Assembly: GCA_937957805.1 (NCBI GenBank)
Contig: CALFXW010000158.1
Location: 1 to 12,125 of the forward strand
DNA length: 12,125 nucleotides
Source of the DNA: an uncultured Sphingopyxis sp.
GTDB lineage: Bacteria > Pseudomonadota > Alphaproteobacteria > Sphingomonadales > Sphingomonadaceae
Direction of reading: 5' to 3'
Notes under the pieces: generated by a model
Databases searched by the model: none
What the model was told of the DNA's origin: nothing
The model's input: the letters and a program-made list of their open reading frames with translations, nothing else
Part shown: positions 1 through 5,406 of the stretch, piece by piece
How positions within the stretch are numbered: the first letter of the stretch is position 1
Layout of the letters: each line of letters begins with the position of its first letter
Made by a program: the position numbers and the translations under genes

Positions 1-216
1 CTCGTGCCGAAGGCCACCAAGCTCTTGCCCAACGCGCGGCGCAGTCGCGCGCACAAAGAGTGACATGGCGCCGAGCACCACGACATAAACGAGAACGATG
101 GCCGCTCCCCGCGGTACCCGTTTTTTCTCCACCCACGCAACGAGCGGAGTGAGGAGATACGCAATGAGGAGAGCGAGCACAAACGGCAGCATCACGTCGT
201 GCGCGGCGATGACCAC
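1..216 (-). CDS. AI-2E family transporter (PerM/YdiK-like), N-terminal fragment, runs off the window
   Basis: The minus-strand frame is open from a stop at 240-238 to base 1. It encodes a hydrophobic stretch (VMLPFVLALLIAYLLTPLVA), a short charged loop (WVEKKRVPRGAA) and a second membrane segment (IVLVYVVVLGAMSLFV). This is the usual N-terminal pattern of AI-2E/PF01594 multi-pass inner-membrane proteins (P-F-x-x-A-x-x-x-A-Y-x-L-x-P, then R-x-P-R). Family members have been linked to export of small signals or to Na+/H+ antiport; the substrate here cannot be told. The start is uncertain: GTG at 216 is the first reasonable in-frame codon, followed by GTG 195 and ATG 192. The wording of the match recalls deltaproteobacterial members, but that is an impression. 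The 5' end meets the gatB fragment head to head with no room for a promoter, so this may be a broken gene or an assembly artefact. Confidence 0.7.
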   Translation of the reverse strand, partial: MVIAAHDVMLPFVLALLIAYLLTPLVAWVEKKRVPRGAAIVLVYVVVLGAMSLFVRATAPRVGQELGGLRHE

Positions 217-217
217 G

Positions 218-355
218 CACGCCGACGCGGTCGCCAACTACCGCGCGGGCAAGACGGCGCTCCTCGGCTTCTTCGTGGGCCAGACGATGAAGGCGATGCA
301 GGGCAAGGCCAACCCCAAATTGGTCAATGACGTGCTCAAAGCCCGACTGGGCTAG
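218..355 (+). pseudogene. gatB: GatB C-terminal fragment (Asp/Glu-tRNA amidotransferase subunit B)
   Basis: The last 45 codons before the TAG at 353-355 match the conserved C-terminal helical tail (GatB/YqeY-like domain) of GatB. Key strings are YRAGKTALLGFFVGQTMKA, GKANPKLVND and a terminal LG. GatB works with GatA and GatC to amidate misacylated Glu-tRNA(Gln) and Asp-tRNA(Asn); the tail contacts the tRNA. A full GatB is about 480-500 residues, so roughly 90% is absent. Going upstream, the GatB-like sequence stops near 215-220. There the reading switches to sequence that only makes sense on the other strand, as the AI-2E fragment. An in-frame ATG at 209 exists but is unlikely to be a real start. 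It may be a true remnant or the genuine 3' end of an intact gatB joined to foreign sequence during assembly. Confidence 0.75.
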
Positions 356-375
356 CGGTAAGCATCGGTCGCCCC

Positions 376-403
376 TTGCCCTTGCGCGGCGCGCTGCTAT
401 AGG
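376..403 (+). promoter_or_regulatory. Probable housekeeping promoter of tRNA-Leu
   Basis: TTGCCC at 376-381 and TATAGG at 398-403 (CTATAG counting from 397) are separated by 16 bases. The -10 ends about 41 bases before the mature tRNA. The CTTGCC...GCTATAG style is common for stable-RNA promoters in alphaproteobacteria. A GC-rich segment (404-443) lies between it and the tRNA and would be a 5' leader removed by RNase P. Confidence 0.45.
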
Positions 404-443
404 GGCGCGCTAAAGGCGCGGCCCATGGTCCGTGGAGTTTTGG

Positions 444-528
444 GCGGGCGTGGCGGAATTGGTAGACGCGCTGGTTTTAGGTACCAGTATCGCAAGATGT
501 GGGGGTTCGAGTCCCTTCGCCCGCACCA
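444..528 (+). tRNA. tRNA-Leu (anticodon UAG)
   Basis: This is an 85-base class II tRNA. The acceptor stem pairs GCGGGCG (444-450) with CGCCCGC (518-524), followed by discriminator A525 and an encoded CCA (526-528). The anticodon stem pairs CTGGT (471-475) with ACCAG (483-487) around a seven-base loop, with anticodon TAG at 478-480, so it reads CUA and, by wobble, other CUN codons. The T arm occupies 501-517 with the loop TTCGAGT and two G-U pairs at its base. The D-loop begins with the GGCGGAATTGGTAGACGCG pattern typical of bacterial tRNA-Leu, and the extra arm lies at about 488-500. Confidence 0.97.
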
Positions 529-627
529 GTCCACCGACCATCGTCGTGGCGTCTTGAAAGTTCGAATTTGCTAGGGGCCGACTGCCTTTGGCGTTGGATT
601 TTGTGAGAAAGAAGGCTGAAATTTGCC

Positions 628-2142
628 ATGAAGCATGTTGAAACGCTCAATGAAGGTTTGAAGCGCGCCTATAGCTTGACGATCAGCGCCAAGGAAATCG
701 ACGCGCGCATCGACGTTGAGGTAAAGGGGATTGCGCCCACCGTGCGTATGCCCGGTTTCCGCCCCGGCAAAGTGCCGGCCAATCTGATCCGCAAAATGCA
801 CGGGGAGGCGCTGGCCAGCGACGCGCTGCAAAAAGTGGTGCAAGAAGGCGTTGAAGGCCTGATGCGCAAAGAAAAATTGCGCCCCGCGATTGCGCCTGAC
901 GTGCGGCTGGCCGACGGTTATGCGGCTGGCAAGGATGCCGAAGTCGCCGTCGCGCTCGAAATCTTGCCGGTTTTCGACCTGCCCAGCCTCGACAATCTGA
1001 AACTCGAACGGCTGACGGTTGAGGCGGATGATGCAGCGGTCGAAGCGCAGATTGAGCGGCTTGCCGCCGGTGCCAAGCGTTTTGAAGATGCACCCAAGAG
1101 CCACAAGGCGGTTGCTGGCGACCAGTTGATGGTCGATTTTGCCGGCAGCGTTGATGGCGTCGCCTTTGACGGCGGCACGGGTGAGGATATGGCGGTCGAA
1201 ATCGGATCGGGCATGCTGATCCCCGGTTTTGAGGATCAGCTGATTGGGGCAAAGGCGGGCGATGCGCGCACCGTCAAAGTGACCTTCCCTGCCGATTATC
1301 CTGCCGCCAACCTCCAGTCCAAGGACGCGGAATTTGCGGTGACGGTAAAGGCGGTGAAACGCCCCGCCGAAACCAAGATGGATGATGAACTCGCCAAGCA
1401 ATTTGGCCTGACCGGCATCGACCAGCTGCGCGAAATCATGAAGGGGCAGGTCGAACAGGAATTAAACGGCCTGACGCGCACCCATATGAAGCGCCGCCTG
1501 CTCGATCAGCTGGCCGCTGCCCATGATTTTGAAGTGCCGCCGACGATGGTGGAAGCAGAATTTAACCAGATATGGCAGCAGCTTGAACATGAAGCAGGAC
1601 ATGAAGCGGACCCCGAAGCCGCGCGCGCCGAACTGGAAACGGACAAGGAAGATTATCGGGCGATTGCGGTGCGTCGCGTTCGCCTCGGCCTCCTCCTCTC
1701 TGAAATTGGGCAGGCCAATGGCGTGGCTGTGACTCAGCAGGAAATGAGCCGGATTGCCGCGCAAGCCGCGCAGCAATATCGCCCGGAGGATCGCCAGCGG
1801 TTCATGGAATATATTTCGCAAGATGCGCTCGCCGCTGCCCAGCTTCGTGCTCCCTTGTTTGAGGATAAGGTGGTTGATTTCCTGTTCGACAAGGCCGAAA
1901 TATCCGACCGCGCCGTAACCCGCGCCGAATTGGAAGCCGCGATTGAAGCGGATGAAGATGACGGCCATGTCCATGGCCCGGGCTGTGGGCATGACCATGG
2001 CGATACCGCCAAGGCAAAGCCCAAAAAGGCCGCCAAGCCCAAAGTGGAAAAGGCTGAAAAGCCGGCGAAGGCTGAGAAGCCCGCCAAGGAAGCCGCGCCG
2101 AAAAAGTCTGCGGCGAAAAAGGCACCTGCCAAAAAGGCCTAA
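628..2142 (+). CDS. tig: Trigger factor (ribosome-bound chaperone / peptidyl-prolyl isomerase) with His-rich and Lys-rich tail
   Basis: Trigger factor binds beside the ribosomal exit tunnel and shields nascent chains; its FKBP-like domain isomerises prolyl bonds. The 504-residue product has the N-terminal ribosome-binding domain with signature GFRPGKVP (residues 43-50; the E. coli form is GFRKGKVP), an FKBP-type domain at about 160-245 (VDFAGSVDGVAFDGG and GSGMLIPGFEDQLIG visible), and the helical arms at about 250-435. It is about 70 residues longer than the E. coli protein (432). The excess is a tail with a His-rich patch (HVHGPGCGHDHGD, 447-459) and then a Lys/Ala/Pro/Glu-rich stretch of AEKPAK-like units (461-504). 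The start at 628 fits the family N-terminus; AAGAAGG lies about 12 bases upstream. CTTGAAA at 553-559 upstream resembles a heat-shock -35, but no matching -10 follows. Confidence 0.97.
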   Translation: MKHVETLNEGLKRAYSLTISAKEIDARIDVEVKGIAPTVRMPGFRPGKVPANLIRKMHGEALASDALQKVVQEGVEGLMRKEKLRPAIAPDVRLADGYAAGKDAEVAVALEILPVFDLPSLDNLKLERLTVEADDAAVEAQIERLAAGAKRFEDAPKSHKAVAGDQLMVDFAGSVDGVAFDGGTGEDMAVEIGSGMLIPGFEDQLIGAKAGDARTVKVTFPADYPAANLQSKDAEFAVTVKAVKRPAETKMDDELAKQFGLTGIDQLREIMKGQVEQELNGLTRTHMKRRLLDQLAAAHDFEVPPTMVEAEFNQIWQQLEHEAGHEADPEAARAELETDKEDYRAIAVRRVRLGLLLSEIGQANGVAVTQQEMSRIAAQAAQQYRPEDRQRFMEYISQDALAAAQLRAPLFEDKVVDFLFDKAEISDRAVTRAELEAAIEADEDDGHVHGPGCGHDHGDTAKAKPKKAAKPKVEKAEKPAKAEKPAKEAAPKKSAAKKAPAKKA

Positions 2143-2166
2143 TCGACCCGGTTAGCCTATAAAAAC

Positions 2167-2199
2167 GGGGCGGCTCCTATCCGGAGCCGCCCCTTTTTT
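2167..2199. terminator. Bidirectional intrinsic terminator between tig and the convergent clpP paralogue
   Basis: An 11-bp perfect stem, GGGGCGGCTCC (2167-2177) with GGAGCCGCCCC (2183-2193), has a five-base loop (TATCC). Six T follow on the plus strand (2194-2199). On the other side an A-run (2161-2165) gives a U-run for transcripts coming from the minus-strand clpP gene. It lies 24 bases after the tig stop and 20 bases beyond the 3' end of the minus-strand gene, so it should serve both. Confidence 0.93.
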
Positions 2200-2213
2200 G
2201 TCCAATCGAAACC

Positions 2214-2807
2214 TCAGAATTTTACTTCGCTGGCCTTGGAAATCACCTTGCCCAAAATGCCATATGCCTTGGCTTCATCGGTGGTCATCCAATAGTCGCG
2301 GTCGATGTCCTGGCGCACACGTTCAACGTCCTGACCGGTCGCCTTGGAAATGACCTGTGCCAGCCGTTCGCGCATTTTGACGATTTCATGCGCCTGAATT
2401 TCAATGTCGCTGGCCCGCCCGCCCGCGCCGCCCGACGGCTGGTGGATAAGGAACCGGGTATTGGGCAAGCAAAAGCGCCGTTCCTTGGCCGCGCCGAGGA
2501 AAATATGCGTTCCCGCGCTCGCCACCCAGCCGGTGCCGATCACAGCAACGGGGGATCGGACATAGGAAATCAGGTCGTGGATTGTATCGCCCGATTCGAC
2601 ATGGCCGCCGGGCGAATTGAGGATGATTTTGATCGGCGCATCGGAAAGATGGTCGAGGTAGAGCATCTGCGCGCTGACCCGTTCGGCCAATTTCTGGTCG
2701 ATGCCACCAAAAATCAAAATCGTGCGCGCTTCGAGGAATTTGGCAATCATCGATTGGGGCAATGCCCCTTCATCACCATCGTCGGCCAAAATGGGGGTCA
2801 AATTCAT
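2214..2807 (-). CDS. Second ClpP-like serine protease (ClpP paralogue)
   Basis: This 197-residue protein has the ClpP/crotonase fold signatures: IILNSPGGHVESG (61-73), the nucleophile region GTGWVASAGTH (Ser97), the His strand FLIHQPSGGAGG (His122) and the Asp region DRDYWMTTDEA (Asp171). The catalytic triad is therefore intact. It differs from the canonical ClpP in this window around the nucleophile (W-V-A-S-A-G instead of Q-A-A-S-M-G) and in a short acidic N-terminus (LADDGDEGA) lacking the usual V-P-x-V-I/V-E. It could form its own tetradecamer, form mixed rings with the neighbouring ClpP, or work with ClpX or ClpA. The sequence cannot decide. The start is set by GGAG at 2817-2814 (minus), six bases before ATG. 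It is transcribed divergently from clpP and converges on tig. The gene symbol is left blank because numbering of ClpP paralogues varies. Confidence 0.93.
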   Translation of the reverse strand: MNLTPILADDGDEGALPQSMIAKFLEARTILIFGGIDQKLAERVSAQMLYLDHLSDAPIKIILNSPGGHVESGDTIHDLISYVRSPVAVIGTGWVASAGTHIFLGAAKERRFCLPNTRFLIHQPSGGAGGRASDIEIQAHEIVKMRERLAQVISKATGQDVERVRQDIDRDYWMTTDEAKAYGILGKVISKASEVKF

Positions 2808-2864
2808 ATTTTACTCCACGAACCGGCCGGAAGCTGCATAGCTGCCTGTGCCATTTTGCATTTG

Positions 2865-2894
2865 GTTATATTTGCGGCTTAGCGGGGGTGGACA
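2865..2894 (-). promoter_or_regulatory. Possible sigma-70 promoter of the minus-strand clpP paralogue
   Basis: Reading the minus strand, TGTCCA (2894-2889) and TATAAC (2870-2865) are 18 bases apart. The -10 is a five-of-six match and the -35 is weak (three of six). Transcription would begin near 2858, giving a leader of about 50 bases before the GGAG ribosome site. Confidence 0.33.
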
Positions 2895-2946
2895 TCAGCA
2901 GCAATGGTGCCTGGCCGCATTTATGTCGATCTGCCCGCCAGGGGGG

Positions 2947-2976
2947 CTTGAACCTTTTGCGCCAAGGCCAGATATA
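2947..2976 (+). promoter_or_regulatory. clpP promoter, with overlapping sigma-32-like and sigma-70-like readings
   Basis: CTTGAAC (2947-2953) followed after 15 bases by CAGATAT (2969-2975) partly matches the heat-shock form CTTGAAA-N11-16-CCCATNT. The same DNA reads as TTGAAC-N17-GATATA for the housekeeping sigma factor. The start of transcription would fall near 2983, just before the ribosome site AGGAG (2990-2994) of clpP. The -35 heptamer is identical to the one before rluD-rpoH (11332-11326). Confidence 0.5.
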
Positions 2977-3007
2977 GGCCGATAGAAACAGGAGCATTTT
3001 TTCTTCC

Positions 3008-3664
3008 ATGAACCCCTTTGACCATGGCGATTTCGCCGCGCCGATCCGCAATGCGCTCGTTCCCATCGTTATCGAACAGTCGAGCCGCGGGGAACGCAGC
3101 TTTGACATTTTTTCGCGATTGCTGCGTGAACGCATCGTCTTTGTGACGGGCGAGGTGGAGGATCAGATGGCCTCCCTCATCGTTGCACAATTGCTGTTCC
3201 TCGAATCCGAAAACCCGACGCGCGATATTTTCATGTATATTAATTCGCCCGGCGGGGTGGTGACAGCGGGCATGGCGATCCACGATACGATGCAATATAT
3301 CCGCCCGCGGGTCGGCACTGTATGCATCGGGCAGGCGGCATCGATGGGCAGTTTCCTGCTTGCCGCCGGTGAGCCGGGGATGCGGGTTGCCCTGTCCAAC
3401 GCGCGGATCATGGTGCACCAACCGTCGGGCGGTGCGCGCGGCATGGCGTCCGATATCGAAATTCAGGCGCGTGAAATCCTGCGCATTCGCAAGCGGATGA
3501 ACGATCTTTACGTCAAATATACCGGGCAGGAACTGGCTGCGGTTGAAAAGGCGATGGATCGCGACACATTTCTGGAAGCCGACGAAGCCAAGGCTTTCGG
3601 TCTGGTTGATCAGGTGTTCGACAAGCGTCCGCAAGCAACCGAGGAAGCTCCGAGCACAAGCTGA
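3008..3664 (+). CDS. clpP: ATP-dependent Clp protease proteolytic subunit ClpP
   Basis: This is the canonical ClpP, the serine protease chamber that works with ClpX or ClpA. At 218 residues it has normal length. The N-terminus carries LVPIVIEQSSRGERSFDIFS, the usual axial-loop region. The triad is visible as Ser112 in GQAASMGSFLLAAG, His137 in MVHQPSGGARGMASD and Asp186 in MDRDTFLEADEA. The MYINSPGGVVTAG strand precedes the nucleophile. ATG 3008 has AGGAG about 13 bases upstream; the spacing is long, but the start agrees with the family. clpX follows after 105 bases with no terminator between, so the two are probably at least partly co-transcribed. The upstream promoter looks heat-shock responsive, consistent with ClpP control by RpoH in other proteobacteria. 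Confidence 0.98.
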   Translation: MNPFDHGDFAAPIRNALVPIVIEQSSRGERSFDIFSRLLRERIVFVTGEVEDQMASLIVAQLLFLESENPTRDIFMYINSPGGVVTAGMAIHDTMQYIRPRVGTVCIGQAASMGSFLLAAGEPGMRVALSNARIMVHQPSGGARGMASDIEIQAREILRIRKRMNDLYVKYTGQELAAVEKAMDRDTFLEADEAKAFGLVDQVFDKRPQATEEAPSTS

Positions 3665-3769
3665 CGCGCGCCGTCACGCTTTATTCACCCAAAAGGTGCA
3701 TTGTAAATTGATGCTTGTGCCCTAACATGGGCCACAGCGCCGGTCACGGCACATTGATGATGGAAGATT

Positions 3770-5041
3770 ATGACCAAGCTTAGCGGTTCGGATAGCAAGA
3801 GCACGCTCTATTGCAGTTTCTGCGGCAAATCGCAGCATGAAGTGCGCAAGCTGATTGCCGGGCCAACCGTGTTCATCTGCGATGAATGCGTCGAACTGTG
3901 CAACGACATCATCCGCGAAGAAGCCAAGAGCAGCGGCCCCGCGCGCAAGGGTGGCGGGGTGCCGACGCCGCGCGAAATCTGCGATGTGCTCGATGATTAT
4001 GTTATCGGCCAATTCCCGGCCAAGCGTGTCCTGTCGGTCGCGGTGCACAATCACTACAAGCGGCTCAACCATTCGGGCAAGGGCGATGATGTGGAACTGG
4101 CAAAGTCCAACATCCTGCTCGTCGGGCCGACCGGTTGCGGCAAAACCTTGCTCGCGCAGACGCTGGCGCGCACGTTCGACGTGCCCTTTACCATGGCCGA
4201 TGCAACGACGCTGACCGAAGCGGGCTATGTCGGGGAAGATGTCGAAAACATCATCCTCAAATTGCTGCAAGCGGCGGATTATAATGTCGAAAAGGCACAG
4301 CGCGGCATCGTTTATATCGACGAAATTGATAAAATCAGCCGCAAGGCCGAAAACCCGTCAATAACCCGCGATGTGTCGGGTGAAGGGGTGCAGCAAGCGC
4401 TGCTGAAAATGATGGAAGGGACGGTTGCCTCTGTCCCGCCACAGGGTGGGCGTAAACACCCGCAGCAGGAATTTTTGCAGGTCGATACGACCAATATCCT
4501 GTTCATTTGCGGCGGTGCCTTTGCCGGGCTGGAAAAAATTATCGGCGATCGTTTGCAGGGCAAATCCATCGGCTTTGGCGCGCATGTTGCCGCGCCCGAC
4601 GAACGGCGCACGGGCGAAACCCTGCGTCAGGTGGAGCCGGAAGACCTGCTCAAATTCGGGTTGATTCCCGAATTTGTTGGCCGCCTGCCGGTCATCGCGA
4701 CGCTGGAAGATCTGGATGAGGCGGCATTGGTCAAAATCCTTGCCGAACCCAAAAATGCGCTGGTCAAACAATATCGTAAGTTGTTCGAACTTGAAGAGGT
4801 CGGTCTCAACTTCACCGACGATGCGCTGTCGGCAATCGCGCGCAAGGCGATCCAGCGCAAAACCGGCGCGCGTGGCTTGCGTTCAATTGTCGAGGGGATT
4901 TTGCTCGACACCATGTTCGACCTGCCGACCTTTGACGGGGTCAGCGAAGTGGTGATCGACCGTGATGTTGTCGAAGGGCGCAAGGAACCGATTCGCGTCT
5001 TTGCAGAACCACAGCGTCTGGAAACCGGCGACGCGGCGTAG
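3770..5041 (+). CDS. clpX: ClpX, AAA+ unfoldase of the ClpXP protease
   Basis: ClpX unfolds tagged or adaptor-delivered proteins and threads them into ClpP. The 423-residue protein has the N-terminal C4 zinc domain (Cys15, Cys18, Cys37, Cys40), Walker A GPTGCGKT (119-126), pore loop GYVG (152-155), Walker B IVYIDEID (180-187), the second pore loop RKH (228-230), sensor I near NILFICGG (242-249), the ClpP-docking IGF loop (267-269) and sensor II GARGLR (366-371). All key residues are intact and the length is normal. The start at 3770 gives the expected MTKLSG...YCSFCGK beginning; the nearest purine-rich site (GGAAG, 3762-3766) is close, so the ribosome site is weak. In Caulobacter, ClpXP degrades CtrA with help from CpdR. 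chpT, which feeds that pathway, lies 6.4 kb away in this window. Confidence 0.98.
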   Translation: MTKLSGSDSKSTLYCSFCGKSQHEVRKLIAGPTVFICDECVELCNDIIREEAKSSGPARKGGGVPTPREICDVLDDYVIGQFPAKRVLSVAVHNHYKRLNHSGKGDDVELAKSNILLVGPTGCGKTLLAQTLARTFDVPFTMADATTLTEAGYVGEDVENIILKLLQAADYNVEKAQRGIVYIDEIDKISRKAENPSITRDVSGEGVQQALLKMMEGTVASVPPQGGRKHPQQEFLQVDTTNILFICGGAFAGLEKIIGDRLQGKSIGFGAHVAAPDERRTGETLRQVEPEDLLKFGLIPEFVGRLPVIATLEDLDEAALVKILAEPKNALVKQYRKLFELEEVGLNFTDDALSAIARKAIQRKTGARGLRSIVEGILLDTMFDLPTFDGVSEVVIDRDVVEGRKEPIRVFAEPQRLETGDAA

Positions 5042-5083
5042 CATTAACGGCCGATGGTGGAATGGCGGCGATTTTTGCTGCCT

Positions 5084-5112
5084 GTGGCATTTTTGCACCC
5101 ATGTCATATAAT
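5084..5112 (+). promoter_or_regulatory. Possible sigma-70 promoter upstream of the TonB-dependent receptor
   Basis: GTGGCA (5084-5089, four of six to TTGACA) and a perfect TATAAT (5107-5112) are 17 bases apart. Transcription would start near 5119, leaving a leader of about 290 bases before the receptor ATG. A second, poorer candidate is TTGTGT (5248-5253) with CATAAC (5270-5275), spacing 16, which would give a leader of about 125 bases. Confidence 0.4.
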
Positions 5113-5134
5113 TGAAATATAAGCATTTTATTGT

Positions 5135-5171
5135 TGCATTGACATGCTGCATGCAAATTTGCCGCAATGCA
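5135..5171. repeat. Inverted repeat TGCATTG-N23-CAATGCA
   Basis: The 7-base arms at 5135-5141 and 5165-5171 are perfectly complementary. Nested inside are CATG-CTG-CATG (5143-5153), the palindrome TGCATGCA (5148-5155) and TTGC-C-GCAA (5159-5167). If the promoter at 5084-5112 is used, this falls at the very 5' end of the leader RNA; otherwise it may be an operator. No protein can be named from the sequence. Confidence 0.45.
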
Positions 5172-5205
5172 CAAGGTGACGGCGTGCGCGTGGCTCACTA
5201 AGGCT

Positions 5206-5215
5206 ACATGCATGT
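5206..5215. repeat. Perfect 10-bp palindrome ACATGCATGT
   Basis: ACATGCATGT reads the same on both strands and lies about 190 bases before the receptor start. It could be an operator half-turn or chance. A related core (CATGCATG) recurs in the 12-bp palindrome at 12076-12087. Confidence 0.3.
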
Positions 5216-5406
5216 CAATAACGACGTCTGCTGCTTGGCTGGGCATTTTGTGTGGGCAGGGACAGGCGTCATAACAGGGGGAGGATGCGATCGCCCGCCA
5301 TCGCGGCGCGGCTAATCGCGGACATCCCCCAACATAGGGAGAGCGTGCCGAGCAAGAGGGGCGCTTTCGATTTGAACTAACTAGGCAAATCATCAGGGGA
5401 TTGCAG

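Larger units (their letters stand above)
5042..5406. other. 365-base intergenic region ahead of the TonB-dependent receptor
   Basis: No convincing gene lies here. It holds two copies of ATTTTTGC (5071-5078 and 5089-5096), an AT-rich block at about 5101-5140 that stands out from the GC-rich surroundings, a perfect TATAAT (5107-5112), inverted repeats at 5135-5171 and 5206-5215, the palindrome GCGATCGC (5287-5294) and the receptor ribosome site AGGGGA (5395-5400). I see no strong clpX terminator; GGCGGC-GATTTTT-GCTGCC (5065-5083) could form only a weak stem. No cobalamin-riboswitch core or other riboswitch motif that I know is visible. Confidence 0.6.

Noticed and set aside
98..220. Plus-strand frame upstream of the gatB tail (ATG at 98)
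   Set aside because: Its first ~40 residues resemble nothing known and lie opposite the clear AI-2E coding sequence; only the part from about 218 on is GatB.
553..574. Heat-shock promoter before tig (CTTGAAA at 553-559)
   Set aside because: The -35 heptamer is perfect, but no CCCATNT-like or sigma-70-like -10 occurs at an allowed distance (the following bases are CTAGGGGCC).
571..1401. Long minus-strand open frame opposite tig (276 codons)
   Set aside because: It is the complement of a certain gene in a GC-rich genome, with no family resemblance. Similar long shadows lie opposite the receptor (for example 5377-6567 and 7159-8370) and chpT (11276-12073).
3701..3727. Possible separate clpX promoter (TTGTAA...CTAACA)
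   Set aside because: Spacing is 15 and both boxes are poor; read-through from clpP is enough to explain clpX expression.
5139..5167. TTGACA at 5139-5144 as a receptor promoter -35
   Set aside because: The hexamer is perfect, but at 16-18 bases downstream there is only GCCGCAA-type sequence, with no -10.
5042..5406. Cobalamin or TPP riboswitch before the TonB-dependent receptor
   Set aside because: I found neither the B12-box core GCCACTG nor a thi-box CTGAGA arrangement; the receptor type also gives no reason to expect vitamin B12.
5401..5406. TTG 5401 as the receptor start
   Set aside because: It touches the AGGGGA ribosome site; ATG 5407 has correct spacing and begins a normal signal peptide.
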